The position numbers and the translations under genes were made by a program. A stretch of 64,000 nt of DNA from Ophioderma brevispina (taxonomy: Eukaryota > Echinodermata > Ophiuroidea > Amphilepidida > Ophiodermatidae), in assembly GCA_023653785.1 (NCBI GenBank), contig JAMKCH010012656.1:1-64000 (forward strand). Reading direction: 5' to 3'. The notes beneath the pieces were generated by a model. It was not told where the DNA came from. It did no database searches and worked only from the letters and a program-made list of their open reading frames with translations. Numbering within the stretch: the first letter of the stretch is position 1; each line of letters opens with the position of its first letter. Below, piece after piece: positions 1 through 12,460 of this stretch.

Positions 1-1
1 A

Positions 2-386
2 AAGGAGTTCATACTTCGTACTGATGCGTCTGAGGATGGTATGGGAGCTATGTTGATTCAAGAACATGAAGGGGAGAAGTTCCCAATAGTTTTGCAAGCA
101 ACAAGTTCACTAATTGCCAGAAATCGTATAGCGTTATGGAGAAGAGTGTTTGGCTGTGTTTGGTCGGTGCAGCGGTTTTTTGAACCATTTTTATATGGAC
201 GTCATTTTGTCATTGAAACGACCACCAACCACTCTCCTGCTTGAGAAAGTCAAAATTGGGCGACCCGGCAGAGTTATGCGCTGGGCGCTTGCGCTACAAC
301 CATATAGGTACAGGTTAGAAGTGATCAAAGGAAAGCAAATGTGGGGTGCGGACTATAGAGTCGCAAATGTTTTTCGGGCAGGTTAG
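2..386 (+). pseudogene. Ty3/gypsy RNase H fragment, frameshifted, cut by window edge
   Basis: Remnant of the RNase H domain that follows reverse transcriptase in Ty3/gypsy polyproteins, where it degrades the RNA strand of the RNA/DNA hybrid. The frame open from base 2 shows TDASEDGMGAMLIQ (first catalytic Asp context) and later FLYGRHFVIET. The frame then shifts by one near base 215-245, and the family tail VMRWALALQPYRYRLEVIKG follows, ending in a degenerate GADYRV and a stop at 384-386. No integrase follows, so the copy is cut at this point; its 5' part lies outside the window. Family assignment is firm, function is lost. Confidence 0.85.
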
Positions 387-439
387 GTAGATGTTATACG
401 TGGTGAATTTCTTGGTCTGCATTAAAGCACTAAATTGCG

Positions 440-1200
440 ATAAATTACAGATAACTTAGTACGCAGTTTTTTCGTACCTTTTTGAAATGTTATTAATAGA
501 CGTACATCCCAGGTCATAACTAATCAAGTTTCCTACCACATAGCCTCTAGTTTTTTTTATGTCGCTAAACTATTGTTTAAAATAAGCTTTGGGCCACCCT
601 GTTTGATTTTACTTTAAAAACAATGGCGGCCAAAATATAAATTTTGGCTAAAATGCATATTCCGCCGTAAAATGCCACAACACTAAGATTCCCACGAATT
701 CCCCCTTTTTTAATATACAAAGACCAGATCTTGGCCTTGACAAGGAAAAAAAATCGATTTTTTTTGTATCCGTACCCTACAAAATTCAAAATGGCCGCCA
801 TGAACGCTCTATACAGCTATACTTTACCATAAAATAAATTTTCAGATTATATTCGGAATGGTTGAAGATGCCTTATTACTTATTGTTGAGCTTCTCTTGC
901 AAAATCTACATGCTATATTTTGCCTCAAAATTGCGCCCACCAAAAAATCAAAATGGCTGCAAAGATCAATATTAATCCCTGTTTTTTTCGCTAAAAGGTA
1001 TATTTCCGTCGTAAAAATGACACAAAACTTGAAATTTCCTCTTTTAATGTGAATAGTCATAGGCCATTGCCTCCATAAACTTTCAAATTAAAATGTTATC
1101 GCGTGACCAAAAATTCAAAATGGCCCCGCCACAACATTAAATACACATAAGCTTGTATAAGTTTTTCTTCAAGGATAGATCATAATGTAAATGATGCATT
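440..1200 (+). repeat. Modular repeat, left inverted copy
   Basis: About 760 bases that match 9300-10060 in reverse complement along nearly the whole length, with many small indels. Shared landmarks include GGTCATAACTAATC, the ATCGATTTT block, the CCGTCGTAAAA and CCGCCGTAAAA boxes and several AAAATGGCNGCC words. It holds two modules about 340 bases apart (boxes near 665 and 1004). No coding potential; ORFs here are shadows. It could be an arm of a large foldback element or simply two copies of an interspersed repeat. Confidence 0.75.
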
Positions 1201-1353
1201 ACCTTAGACAGAGAAAAGAGAGTCCGGGAAGCAACTGTAATCAAAGTTGGTCCTCAATGAATACCCAATGTATTAATCTGAAAATAGCTTTAAATTTTAT
1301 AGACGTAATTTCTCAGCCACCACGATTTGTGCGAAACACAATAATATACAAAA

Positions 1354-1530
1354 TGATTCTCTACACTGAGCGACCCATACTCAACAATATGACCTGGCGT
1401 AAAAATTACCAAGACAGAGAATTTCTCACTATTAATTTGCAAATGAATTCCCTACATTGAGCGACCCATACTCAAGTATGACCTGGCGTAGAAATTACCA
1501 GGACAGATATTCTCACTATTAACTTTGGCT
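1354..1530. repeat. Tandem dimer, ~90-base unit
   Basis: Two adjacent copies of a unit of about 88-90 bases. Each begins with a form of ATTCYCTACAYTGAGCGACC, followed by CATACTCAA, TATGACCTGGCGTA, AATTACCARGACAG and TCTCACTATTAA. The copies differ by a few substitutions and short indels. Nothing coding. Confidence 0.7.
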
Positions 1531-4500
1531 TATTGTGTATTCGAAAGTGATACCTGGACCTCGGCTTTACTGCGTGCAAAAGCCGGAGAACATGTAAACC
1601 AACTTAGCATTATATCCAAAATGCATAAATTTACCCCAGGGTAGACCTAGCCCCTGGAGCTTGATTCCCGGGCATGCGACCCTGAAACCTCTTGGACGAA
1701 AATATAACGTGGCTGATACTAACATTTCGCAATGGTATTTATTATTATTGAAACCAAGGACTTAATTACCTCCGGAGCGTCGACTCGGAGCATCTTCACT
1801 GCGTGAGGTGCCTGGACTTTACAAGTTTGTAAAAAACTTATTACAATTACTAGCCTAATCTTTATAAATTTATGACATAACAAAGCACCCCACAAGTTTC
1901 TTCGGCCTGTAGTGCACACGAAACTTGCCCCCCCCCAACGCCCTCCCCCCCCCCCCCCCCCCGTGGAGCCATGACACTTTACCCATAATACAAAGCCAGG
2001 TAGATAACAGGATTGGAATTGAAATGAGCCAGAGCTCTGAAAGGGTTTGCCTGAAAACGATCCATCAGATGATTGTGCGGGTAAAATGGCCTACCATTAA
2101 CGAAACACTAGCATAGGAAAAAATCCGCTTAACAATATGTGGCTTTCCCCCAAACATACCACCCAACTCGTGTCAAATTTCGTGACGTTCCCCCAGTTTC
2201 ACATAACCGCCCTCTGCTTTGCACCTCAGCACCTAGCTAAGAGTAACTTAATAATGTCCGATCAAATTAAACTTGTATAAGTAGCCACCGCCCAAACCCT
2301 GTTAATTACAACACCCGCTGGCGAACTTTCCCACGTAGGTTAGAGAATATGGCGTTGATGGCGCACATGAAGAATCCAAATATAGGAAACGCGTTTTAAT
2401 GCATAAAATTGCTACTTATTAACCAAAACCACACATTCCCACCAGGTACAACAGCTCACATCATGCCAGAAAAACCCTTCCACCACCATAACTTGATAAT
2501 TATTCTGTCCGGCCGCACCCATGCACGCATAGAATTTTGATAACAATAAAAAGAGAAGCGGCAGCAAAATACCCAACTACATTCTTACATTAATTAATTA
2601 GACTACTGACCTGTAACTTTAAATAAAACGTAATTAAAAAGCACATACTGGTGAACAGGAGTTAACATTATAATAGACCCCAAATACCATGCTCTAACAA
2701 CGCCGCCTATGAATGCCTGAAAGAAATAAATTAAAAACAGTCACTTAGTACACCTAAACTTATGCGAGTACAAAGACCAATTACAGACGGTGGAAAGTAG
2801 CTGAAAAGAACTCGAACACCTCAGCCAGCATGCTGAAGGATCGTAACAAAAACGTAAGGCAAGGAATGTGTGTGGCTTGTAATGGAACAAACAACTCATT
2901 TCAATGAATACACCAGTTCCGCAGTGACAGTCTAAGTAACCTTACGAACATATTCTTCGCCAAAAGTGGCTATTAGTTGCAGATAATAGATTTTATAAAA
3001 TCAAACTCAATACATCCAGATCATCCCAAGTAAAAATGTCACCACTCTGTCGCAACGTGCAATTTACATGAAAGCTGTTAGAAAACTACAGTCCTTGAAA
3101 ACGACTAGCAAAATGAACGTAATTAAGAAACCAATTAAAACTATTTAACTTTATCACACATAGCTTCTATTCGCAACAGCAAAACCTAACCCGCTTTGCT
3201 AGAATATAATTCAAGAAGCAGTTAAAAAGAACAATATTAAATGCGGAGTATTTAGAAATCATTTTACCACCATAGTAGGTTAAACAGAAGTACACCTCTC
3301 TTCGGGAATCAACGGAACAAACTCAAGAGGAAACAAACTATGAACCCCATTATACCAGAGTGAAAAGCGCAAGAAGTCCAACCACGAACCAGTCTTCCAT
3401 TGATCGGCACTACAAAAGAGAAACCGGTAAACCTGTCATACATTCCAAAAGGGCGTTACGGTATATAAACGAGCCAAAGTAATGAGCCGCGAGGACTATG
3501 TGTTGAACGGCTTCGCTCCACGTAATGTCAAAAATTTCATGTACCTCATATTTCGGCGCTATAAAGCAACCTTCATGTTGCATGTGCCTTTTATGCAAAT
3601 CAAAAATATACAAGGAAATCGCACTTCACAACTAAAAAACCGACACACATGGTGCTTCACAGTCTGTGTGGCAGTATGTAAATATACGACATGACAACTT
3701 GTAACCAAATGTTTACCCACTTGCATAGCTCACTGATGTGCATACCAGCTTCCCGCCTGCGGTCCACATGATTCGCAAGGCGCTTTGCTCACTGGCTTGA
3801 AAACCCAGTCTGAAATAAACCAATTATATCAAGAGAAGACATTGAACAAATTGTAAGCTTAAGCACTAAATAAATCACCCCAATATTTTTTATCCGTTGG
3901 AATAAATCTAATCCAAGTTTGGAAACATCGAAAGAAACTGCAACGTGCCTACTATACATTAATTATAATTAAAAACTACCATGATAAAACTCAAGGACAC
4001 AAATATTGGCAAAGCAATGAACATACTAAAGGCGCTTCCGGTCGATATATTAAAATAAATATAGCGATTGGTTTAGATAAAATACAATGTTATCTTGAAG
4101 GGCATGCCCTGAAAAGCAGTTGTCTAGAGGATACTTATTCTTGAATGTACCCATAAAAGCACAAGCTCTGTCCATGAGGTGCGTCCAAAGTTTTAGCTAG
4201 TTTTGAACTCGATATCGAACCACTAGATTAAGTCTGAATATGAAATTTCCTGAAAATAAAAATGGATCAACAAATTACAAATTAAACAGATATGAGACAA
4301 GAAAACTAATTAATTCAACGACGAAATAGGCAGCTCCAAGCTGCACGCACAAAGCTGTGAAATACAAAACCCGTAGTACTCTTGGCTAACACTAGAATGA
4401 GCAGCCTCGGTCTTCCTCGTGGAAATTGTTCCTATCAGGTAGCATGCACAAAATTAAACGAAATATGATATTTCTGATTGTCATAGACAACGCACATCTA

Positions 4501-4989
4501 CTTACCAGGAAATAATCTGATACGTAAGGCATGCACAGAAAATCAAATCATACACCTGTATTGACAATTTGAACCAACTTTGTATAGAACTACAGCACAT
4601 ACAATGAACGCAACTATGTAGATTTGAAGAAAACACCATTAAAACACCGAAAAAACCCCAAGAGGGCCACAAGCGAGTGACACCTTCATTTAATCTTCAA
4701 CAGAGTTACCCCAACCTAAACTGCTGAAAGAATCTATATATACTAACAAAGTTGCTCAAACAAACTTAAAACAAACCAAAACCCTTTGCATGTTTGACAC
4801 TTATGACTCGGAACTGTAGTGTGTCAATAGAGATCATCAAACAACCCTTAAATAAGTTCGGATAGAAATATAATATTAATCTCCGAGGCTCCTTGCTCAT
4901 CATAATTCACAACTAACACGTAAAGCGTCCTTATGAAAGGAGATAAAAACCCCCTTGCCAGACGATTCTGATCAGAAATCTTCTTAGGA
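1531..4989. other. AT-rich intergenic DNA, no gene seen
   Basis: About 3.5 kb with only short spurious ORFs. A cytosine-rich stretch lies at roughly 1926-1963. I see no exon-like stretch, tRNA or recognisable transposon domain. Confidence 0.5.
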
Positions 4990-5135
4990 TGTGCATAGCA
5001 GTGATGGATCATAATATCAAGTCCATGATTATATTACGCTTACGTCCCTTACTAGCAACCAGACGAACACCGCAAAAAAGTAAGGTTTAGCGGTACTCTG
5101 CGTGTTAGATCTAGGAGCAATTTCCCTAGATCCAA
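4990..5135 (-). repeat. Repeat matching 8915-9020 in inverted orientation
   Basis: On the minus strand this reads GAAATTGCTCCTAG, then a TTTTTTGCGGTG box, GGTTGCTAGTAAGGGACGTA. The plus strand at 8925-9000 has the same order: GAAATTGCTCCTAG, TTTTTGCGGTTATCGTCGG, GGTATAAGGGACGTA. A weaker relative with TTTTTGCGGTGATCGTC and GGGACGT lies at 21600-21680. Confidence 0.6.
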
Positions 5136-5429
5136 GGCAGTGGTTTCCGCTTCGTGATTTTTTGAAAAGTGGCAAAAATAAGCATTTAAGGATTAAAGGT
5201 AAATTCCTGGTATCATCAAAACTCTTTCATTGGGAAAAACATGAAAAAAAAAAAATCTGCAATCTTGTAAAATGCTGCAAAAAAATCTATCATTCATATC
5301 TGATTTCTCTGCCTTAAGTACATAGGAAACTGGTAGATACGCTATAATAGACTCAAAAAGCCTATGACGAACCGACCATACCATAGTAGCCGTAGTAGTG
5401 TACGGTGATGCAAAGGAGCTATTCGACTA

Positions 5430-6870
5430 ACAACCCAGCTAGCAAAAAACGTTTCGAACGTTTGTGAACGTTTTCGTTTACGTTTTGTGAACGTTTCCTC
5501 GAACACGTTTTCTGGACGTTTTATTGTAGAAGGTCAAAAACGTTGTAAGAAAACTCATTAAAAACGTTTCCTAAACGTTATGAGAACGTCCAAACGTTTT
5601 AAAAGAACATTTGATTAAATGCCTAATTAAAGAGTAAATAATAATGGGACATAAAAAAGAATTCATGTTAATCTGTAGGTGTGTAATGCATGTTTAACGG
5701 CATTGAACTTGATATTTGATAGAAAGAAAGTGTACCACTTACCTCTTCTGGGGGGAGTAGAACCTGGCCCTTACGCGTGGAAGGTCTGAACACTTTAACC
5801 ATTACACCAGCTAGCGACGGAGTTTTTTAAATAGGTTCATATTTTATTTATAGAGTCTAGATGTGTTAGTGTTAAAGATTTTTTCCAAATATAAGTGATC
5901 ATTCTAGTAAAGTAGCCTTGAGTCTAGACATCCTGTGTACCTTAACGCTAAAACCTTAACCATAAACATTATAATGTCACATGAGTGCACGTCTTAAAAA
6001 CGTTTACAAAAACGTCTTCTTGCAAAAACGTGTTTGTGTTATGGGTAACAATATGTTTTTTTTTTAATTTATTATGCAACGTTTTGTATGGATTTAACAA
6101 ATGTACATATTAAAGGATTTGAAAAAAAAGTCGGCAATTTATATTACAGAAGTTCAGAAAAACGTTAACGAAAAGCTTTATAACTTTACAAAAAAACAAA
6201 AAAACTTTTTAATTGAAAAATCTGGGAAGGCTTTATACACGTCACATAGTAACCTAAATACAAGGCACATTGACTACTTCACATCTGGAACTTGTTCTTT
6301 TAAGGTCTTACCGACAGGAAACGGATATAACCAAGTTATAACATATTTAAAAAACCTCGAAAAATCCCGTTCCTTAAAGGTTTCAAAAATACGTTTTCGA
6401 ACTGTTGCCCAAATAACGTCCAATATTTGGTTTACTTTCACAACGTTGAAAAACTCTGAAATGTCTCTAACTACCCAGCATACCCAGCGGTCAAGCAAAA
6501 AACTGAAAACATTGTTATGTAAGTAAAATAATCGCATCTAGAAACCGTTTCCCTAAGGTTTAATAAAACCACCAGAAAATGTCCCTGCAATGAAACCAAA
6601 ATATAACGTATTATAACGTCGTAAAAATACGTCCTAAAACGTTTTCATAAATACGTTTTTAAGAACGTTGTAAATACCGTCAACAGGTTGGTTCATTCGA
6701 TAACGTACAGAAAACGTCCCGAACGTTTTTTAAAAACCCAAAAGAATGAAACATACGAAAACGGTTTAGAACGTTTTCTGAACGTTTTTAAAAGACCAAC
6801 ACTTAAAAACCCAAATCATAACCTGGGGAAACGTTCTCTGAACGTTTTGTGTTTGCTGGAAAGACCTTTC
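5430..6870. repeat. AACGTT-rich degenerate repeat block
   Basis: Roughly twenty copies of the palindromic word AACGTT, mostly as GAACGTTTT or AAAACGTTT, densest at 5440-5600 and 6630-6860, with related ACGTTTT and ACGTCC words between. Spacing is irregular, so it is not a simple satellite. The 141-codon ORF at 6101-6526 has a low-complexity Lys/Phe/Thr-rich translation typical of AT-rich repeat DNA and is not annotated as a gene. Confidence 0.65.
5748..5820 (-). repeat. tRNA-like sequence, degenerate (SINE head or tRNA pseudogene)
   Basis: The minus strand has an A-box-like TGGTGTAATGGTTAAAG and, about 35 bases on, a B-box-like AGGTTCTACTCCC. Acceptor and T stems do not pair, so it is not a working tRNA gene. 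Confidence 0.4.
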
Positions 6871-6879
6871 TAAATGGAC

Positions 6880-8735
6880 GAGACCGGAAACTAGAAAACA
6901 ATGAAAGGCGAAGTCTCCAAAGTGTAAAGTCGGACCATGAAGTCCGTCAGAATGGGAAGGACGACATCATTATGCACCCTTATGCTCATCTATATGCTTA
7001 GATGGAAAAAAGGTCCCTTCATCCACCAGGCATCCCTGAGGTTCCTTGGCCAAGAGAGGTCAAGGAACCAGTGACAAAGAGATGCGATCATGTATGGAGA
7101 CCAAGTTCAAGGATCTCTTGGAAGAAGACGGACACTCACCAGGTGAACTCATAGGATTTGTGTATATACGAAAACCATAATCGGTTAGTTCGAATTTCAT
7201 GGAAGTGTCATCACCTCGCTTAACACACTATCAAATACACTTAATACCAAGAATCTTTTCTCACCACTCTGTCAACTCGATAACTGAAGAAGTGACACAA
7301 TCCATCCACCCTGTACAAGAACAGAAACAACTAAAGGCCATTTCTATCCACCCAAAATATATGCAATTGTTGTGAAGGACCACATTTTGAAATAGGCGGC
7401 AGGATCAGAACCAAATTTGTTCGAACACATGGATCTAGACAGGGAGAAAAGAAGGAAGGGGGTAAGATATCTACTGAACGGGAAAGAATACATGTCTGTT
7501 TTAAAAAAAGGGCCAACATAACCGCAAGGCCTCGGTTACATCCAGTAGGGAAAGCATTAACCAGTTGAACAAGAGACCAGATGCCCGTTCGGCACTTGGG
7601 AAAGAAGTATCACGTTACTGAACAGATTTGGTAATCCCTAGACAGTAGGCCCCGAAGGTATATGCTATGCTGTAGATGGCAATTGCGAATGGACTCAGGG
7701 GAAAGAATGCTCCGGCTACTCCTGGGCACCAGAAATGCTGAAATTTCACTAAAACACTATCGGATACACGACCTACTAGTCTTGACAGACCATGAAATAA
7801 ACATGCTCTTGGACCATGATGCGCTGGTGTGCACTATATTCCATATTCAACGTTGCCCAAGCACTCATTACGATCAGAAGTATACGGAGGCATGAAACAG
7901 TCCGTAGATTGACCCAGCTCGTTGCTAAGCATCATTGATCAGAGACCTACAAAAGAGGATGGAAAATTAAAAACTGGCATAGCAAGACATGTGGCACACC
8001 AATTATGCATTATTACCTTGCTGGAATAACAAGACGCATGGAGGTTTTCCTCCAGAATAGTGAAGAATGTACTGTGGTTGGGATGAAGACAAACGTCCAT
8101 AAATTTCCCGCAAAAAATAATCACCACCGAGACCAGTGTTACCTCTATTTCCTGCAAGAAGAAGGGAGTGTCCATTGACTGACAGTACCACAGAAGAGAA
8201 TATCGCATAATCAACCGAAAGAAGTGTAATGAAACCTTATCAAAGAGCACAAGACTGGATTCCCATATAGTGGGGTTTCTAGAGGATTCCCCAACATACT
8301 CTGAGAACCTGCTTCAAACTCATTGGGAGCTGACACATAAAGGAAACCGGAAAGTACTGCCTCTGTCATCAGAATGGCTCTAGCGCTAAACTATGCGCTG
8401 TGGCTTACAAGAACCAACAAGAGGTGCGGCCCGTAGTTCGGATTTCGTCGCACAACTACACCACCCGCCAGTGAAAACTAAACAGGCAAGGCAGCATCAC
8501 ACCAGTTAGGTTGCATGTGACCAGCCATGCCTTGAATGGAGCTACTTTCTATCGGAGTTTCCAGCTTGCAAGCCCTATCTTATGGGTTTCAGTTTTCCAA
8601 AAGGAGGTTTAAGGGGCAATTGACTTGGAACGTTGATGTTCGTCCACCTCGATCAACTGTCTACGATTAATGTAGAATGAAGAAAGAAAACAGTGATGCA
8701 GATCAAGCCATGATGCGGTCACTATAGGGTTTTAC
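6880..8735. other. No recognisable gene; possibly old decayed coding sequence
   Basis: About 1.85 kb, less AT-rich than the flanks, with short open stretches in several frames (for example 7662-7895 plus and 7939-8250 minus). It could be an old retroelement body, but no catalytic motif is readable and I make no family call. Confidence 0.3.
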
Positions 8736-8739
8736 GTGA

Positions 8740-9299
8740 TACAATGGAAATTTACCTTCTTTTTTTGGGGGGTACATCAGAAGATAAAATTTTACGACGG
8801 CAATACATTTTGTTGGATTATAACACAAAGTTGATATCCTGGCCGCCATTTTACTCTTTGGCTGCCATTATGAGGCAAAATGATAGCCTTATGGATCCAA
8901 ATGGCCAACTGCCTCGTTCTACGAAATTGCTCCTAGTAACCAGACAAATACCACACCCTCATTTTTGCGGTTATCGTCGGTTGGTATAAGGGACGTAATG
9001 ATATATAATCCTCCTGGTTTGTATCTGAATACCATCAATGCTGTGATCATCTTAAGAGAGTTCAAGCCAGGTCTGCCACACCAGGCCATTGGTTTTCAAT
9101 TCTTCTTCGTAGTGTAAATGATACAATTGGGGGAAATTACACCTTATCTTTGGTACTAAATCAAAAGAGGAAATTCCGAGTTTGTGTGTGTTTTACGACG
9201 GCAATACACATAATGGATTATAAGAAAAATTGGTATTACCTGCCCCCCGCCATTTTGAATTTTTAACTGCCATTTGGAGGCAAATGATAGCTAAGAGAT
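8740..9299 (+). repeat. Two diverged modules of the AAAATGGCNGCC repeat family
   Basis: Two direct copies, about 8740-8905 and 9120-9300, share TTTTACGACGGCAATACA, TGGATTATAA, the GCCATTTT word and AGGCAAATGATAGC. They sit directly upstream of the longer copy at 9300-10060, which has two further modules (boxes near 9514 and 9853). Spacing of the boxes is roughly 320-400 bases. Confidence 0.6.
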
Positions 9300-10060
9300 G
9301 AATGTGAGGTAGCGCTCAATAAATTTAATAATTGCATAATTTGTATTATGATCATACCTTGAATAACCTTATAATAAGCTTTTTGTATTTTAGCGTTGGT
9401 GGCGGCCATTTTTGCATTTGGGTCACGTGATCAAAAATTGAAATTTGAAGCTTATAAGGCAATGGCCTATGCCTATTTACAGTAAAAGAGTTAAATTCAA
9501 AGTTTTGTATGCATTTCACGACGACGGAAATATACCTTTTTTTAGCGAAAACTGTACTTAAACATTGGTGTATTTTGACAGCCATTTTAATTTGTGTTTG
9601 GGGGGCTCATTTTGAGTCAACATTATCGCCATGTAATTTTGCGATAGAAGCTCAACAACAATTTATCAGGCATCTTCAACATTACGAACATAATCTGAAA
9701 ATTACTTTTGGTCAGATAGATGTATAGAGCGGTCATGGCGGCAATTTTGATTTTGTAGATTACGGAATAAAATAATCGATTTTTTCCTTTGTCCAGGCCA
9801 AAATCTGTCTTTGTGAATAAAAGGGGGGGAATTCTGAGTTTTTTGTGCCCTTTTTACGGCGGAAATATTGCATTTTTAGCCAAACTTTTTTTTGGCCGCA
9901 ATCATTTTGGTTTTTAGTCAAAATATCAGAGTGGCCCCCAAAGGGCTTATTTTAAAACAATATAGTTTATGCAACATAAAAAACTAGTGGCTATGGGTAG
10001 AAAACTAGATTAGTTATGACCATGATGTACTGTCTATAAGTATGTTAATAGGAGTTTAAG
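9300..10060 (-). repeat. Modular repeat, right inverted copy
   Basis: Reverse-complement partner of 440-1200. The order of landmarks on the minus strand (GTCATAACTAATC, AAAATAAGCCC, CCGCCGTAAAAAG, ATCGATTATTTT, GCCGCCATGACCGCTCTATA, CCGTCGTCGTGAAATG, CATAGGCCATTGCCT) follows the left copy closely. No protein motif. Confidence 0.75.
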
Positions 10061-12350
10061 ATATTTGTTCTGTGATTCAATCTTTGGAGTTAAATGCAAA
10101 TTATGAATTTCCTTGAAGGGGGAATCAATTGTCATATAGCGGATTGGTCACTTAAGATTTTTAACACTTATGGCCAACCATAGTTTTTTGGCCAGTTGAT
10201 GATTATTAAATACCATTTTGATTTTATACCTAGCTTGGTTCCTTGAAGGCAGCATTGGGGATGATGGAATGTAATGCACACCTGGCCTTCTTTTCATCAC
10301 AATCTGAATGTATCTGCTGAAAGTCACTTGCAATTTTAACACCGTGGGAGGAGTTGTGCCTCTTGTGTGGCTCAATTAGGTAACATAGCATAGGGTGGGG
10401 CACTAGGAATGATAAAATTTTTAGCCAGCTTATCAAGGCCTACCTTATAGAAGTTGTGCCATGGGATAAGGGGCAAATATTAGGAGCATAATAGACAATT
10501 CCTTGAGCAGTGCTCAAGTTGTCGCCGTTGCCAGATGGAAGGCTGTCAACTTGCCTGGAGGACGGACATAACGATTGTGCCGCCACACAAACCTCTCTGC
10601 AAGTCGTTTTAGTTGGGAAAGGACCAATGTAAGTTTCTTTGTTTCTTGGTCCAAGTTATTTCAGGGTAATGGTTAAATTGAACCATATTGTGTTATTGAG
10701 GGGGAATTTGGGGAGTAGGAAAACTAAAAGGTAAGGGAAATTCAATGTGACTCGTTTTACGTGGTATAGAGAAAAAAAGATAATTTGGGATGTGTAATTT
10801 TGCTCTTTAAGAGATGAACAAGTCATTGAATGTTCAAGTGACCTACACGTTAGCAGTTTTATGAATTAGAGAATAAAAGATGAGATTTTGGTTTTGGCCA
10901 TCTTAGACGGCGTCTTAATGGATGAGCATCCAAGATTTTGAGTGTGGATGCACGGTGCGCCAGGTATCCACCCACGATTCATCTTTTATTATCATTCTTT
11001 ATTTAGAATTGTGTAATTTCTTGCTTTTTATCACATAAAATTATTTGTCAAAAATGTTATAACATCAGTCTTTTTTATTCATTTAAATAATTGCACCCCT
11101 CTTGAAACCACTGGTTCAATCAAGGAACCAAAGTCAATCCGCGGTGATCGTCACGCGGTAAATTTGCATGACGTACAACCCGACAATCACGACGCAGTAT
11201 AAACGAGCGCTTGCGCGTGTCATTTTTCGACTACACCGCGTAATTGCTGCACAAACTATACATCTATTACCCAGTAAGGGATGGGCGGAGCTTTGACCTA
11301 ATCCAATCAAATTTCGTGTTAACAAGATTAAACCACGCCCACTGAATAAAATTATGATTTAATGAGTTAAACGGAATTAAAGCTGTTGTAATTACGAGTA
11401 TGATATAAAAAGTTGGCAAAGGAGTTAAGGGTTCAGGTTTGGATTGAGCCTTTGGTGGAATATGAATGTAAAGAGGCAAGTTACTTACAAGATTGTTGAG
11501 TTGGATGTTATTATATATTTAATACAACAAGTGGACGGAAATGGGGTTTGAAAGTTAAATGAGTTTTAAACAAATAGCGAAAAAGGGAAATCTACTATTT
11601 TGGTATTCTGATTTCCTTATCTATAGCCGCTATTTTGTTGGGGTCTACATTTCACTGCTATATTGTGGACAGTGGGAGCTCGTGCGAGATTCTTCACTTG
11701 GTCTAGTGATGTGTAAAGCAACCATTTCCATCTATGCTGTTAAATGCCAAGATACGAGTTTGGGACAGTTCCAACTTTTATATTCCATTATGAATGAATT
11801 GGATGGTTACTTCATTTACAATTTCGCCATATAAGTTAAGGGACTGTGTCATTTATATTTCAAGGAATGACGTTCTCCAGGGACTTGACGGTAACATATT
11901 CTGTGTAGGAGAACTTGTTATTTCTGGAAACAGAACTCCTCAACAGACTCGCAAGGGGCACAAATCCATTTTTGGGATATAATCCACATAATTGGAAATA
12001 TAATAATGAATCTGTATATTTGTTATTTGTGTGGCAATAAATAATTTGTAGTTTAATAGATAATTATACAACTTGAGTTGTGAGTTTGTAATTAATCATA
12101 TAGCGTCTTTCTGAGCAAAGGTTTTTATATCTGCGTGTTTACTGACCAACCCCCCCCCGGACAACGTATAACCGACGTATTGACAGGATTCGGCTCATAT
12201 CGCACCACATTTTGCTCCAAATTTCCTCTCCAAGACATGATTTGTCATATTGGTCGCATTTTTGTGAAGTAAATTAAGATTCGTTTTATGGGTGTGGCAT
12301 TTTGCAGTCAACGTTTCGAATAGTTATGGACAGAAAAAGACCGTATCCAT
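10061..12350. other. Intergenic DNA, no gene; one promoter-like patch
   Basis: No recognisable coding sequence. The minus-strand ORFs around 10148-10436 overlap in two frames but match nothing I know. A CpG-richer patch at 11140-11345 contains TATAAA (11197), GGGCGGAGC (11283), CCAATCA (about 11301) and CCACGCCCAC (about 11332). That resembles a basal promoter, but no first exon can be assigned. Confidence 0.35.
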
Positions 12351-12353
12351 TTC

Positions 12354-12460
12354 GCCTTTAACACCATAGAATCTTTATACATGATTACTGGGCATTTTAT
12401 ATAGAGCGCTAATTTCCGAGGTCATGCAAATTAAATCCGACCTCCCCCCCCACGACAAAA
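12354..12460 (+). repeat. Short interspersed repeat, copy 1
   Basis: About 100 bases from GCCTTTAACACCATAGAATC to a C run; shares GGAATCTATATAC-type and TATATAGAGYGCTAATTTCCG words with 14415-14525 in direct orientation. Confidence 0.6.

Noticed and set aside
6101..6526. 141-codon ORF, one of the longest in the window
   Set aside because: Lies in the AACGTT repeat block, has low-complexity Lys/Thr/Phe composition and no domain.
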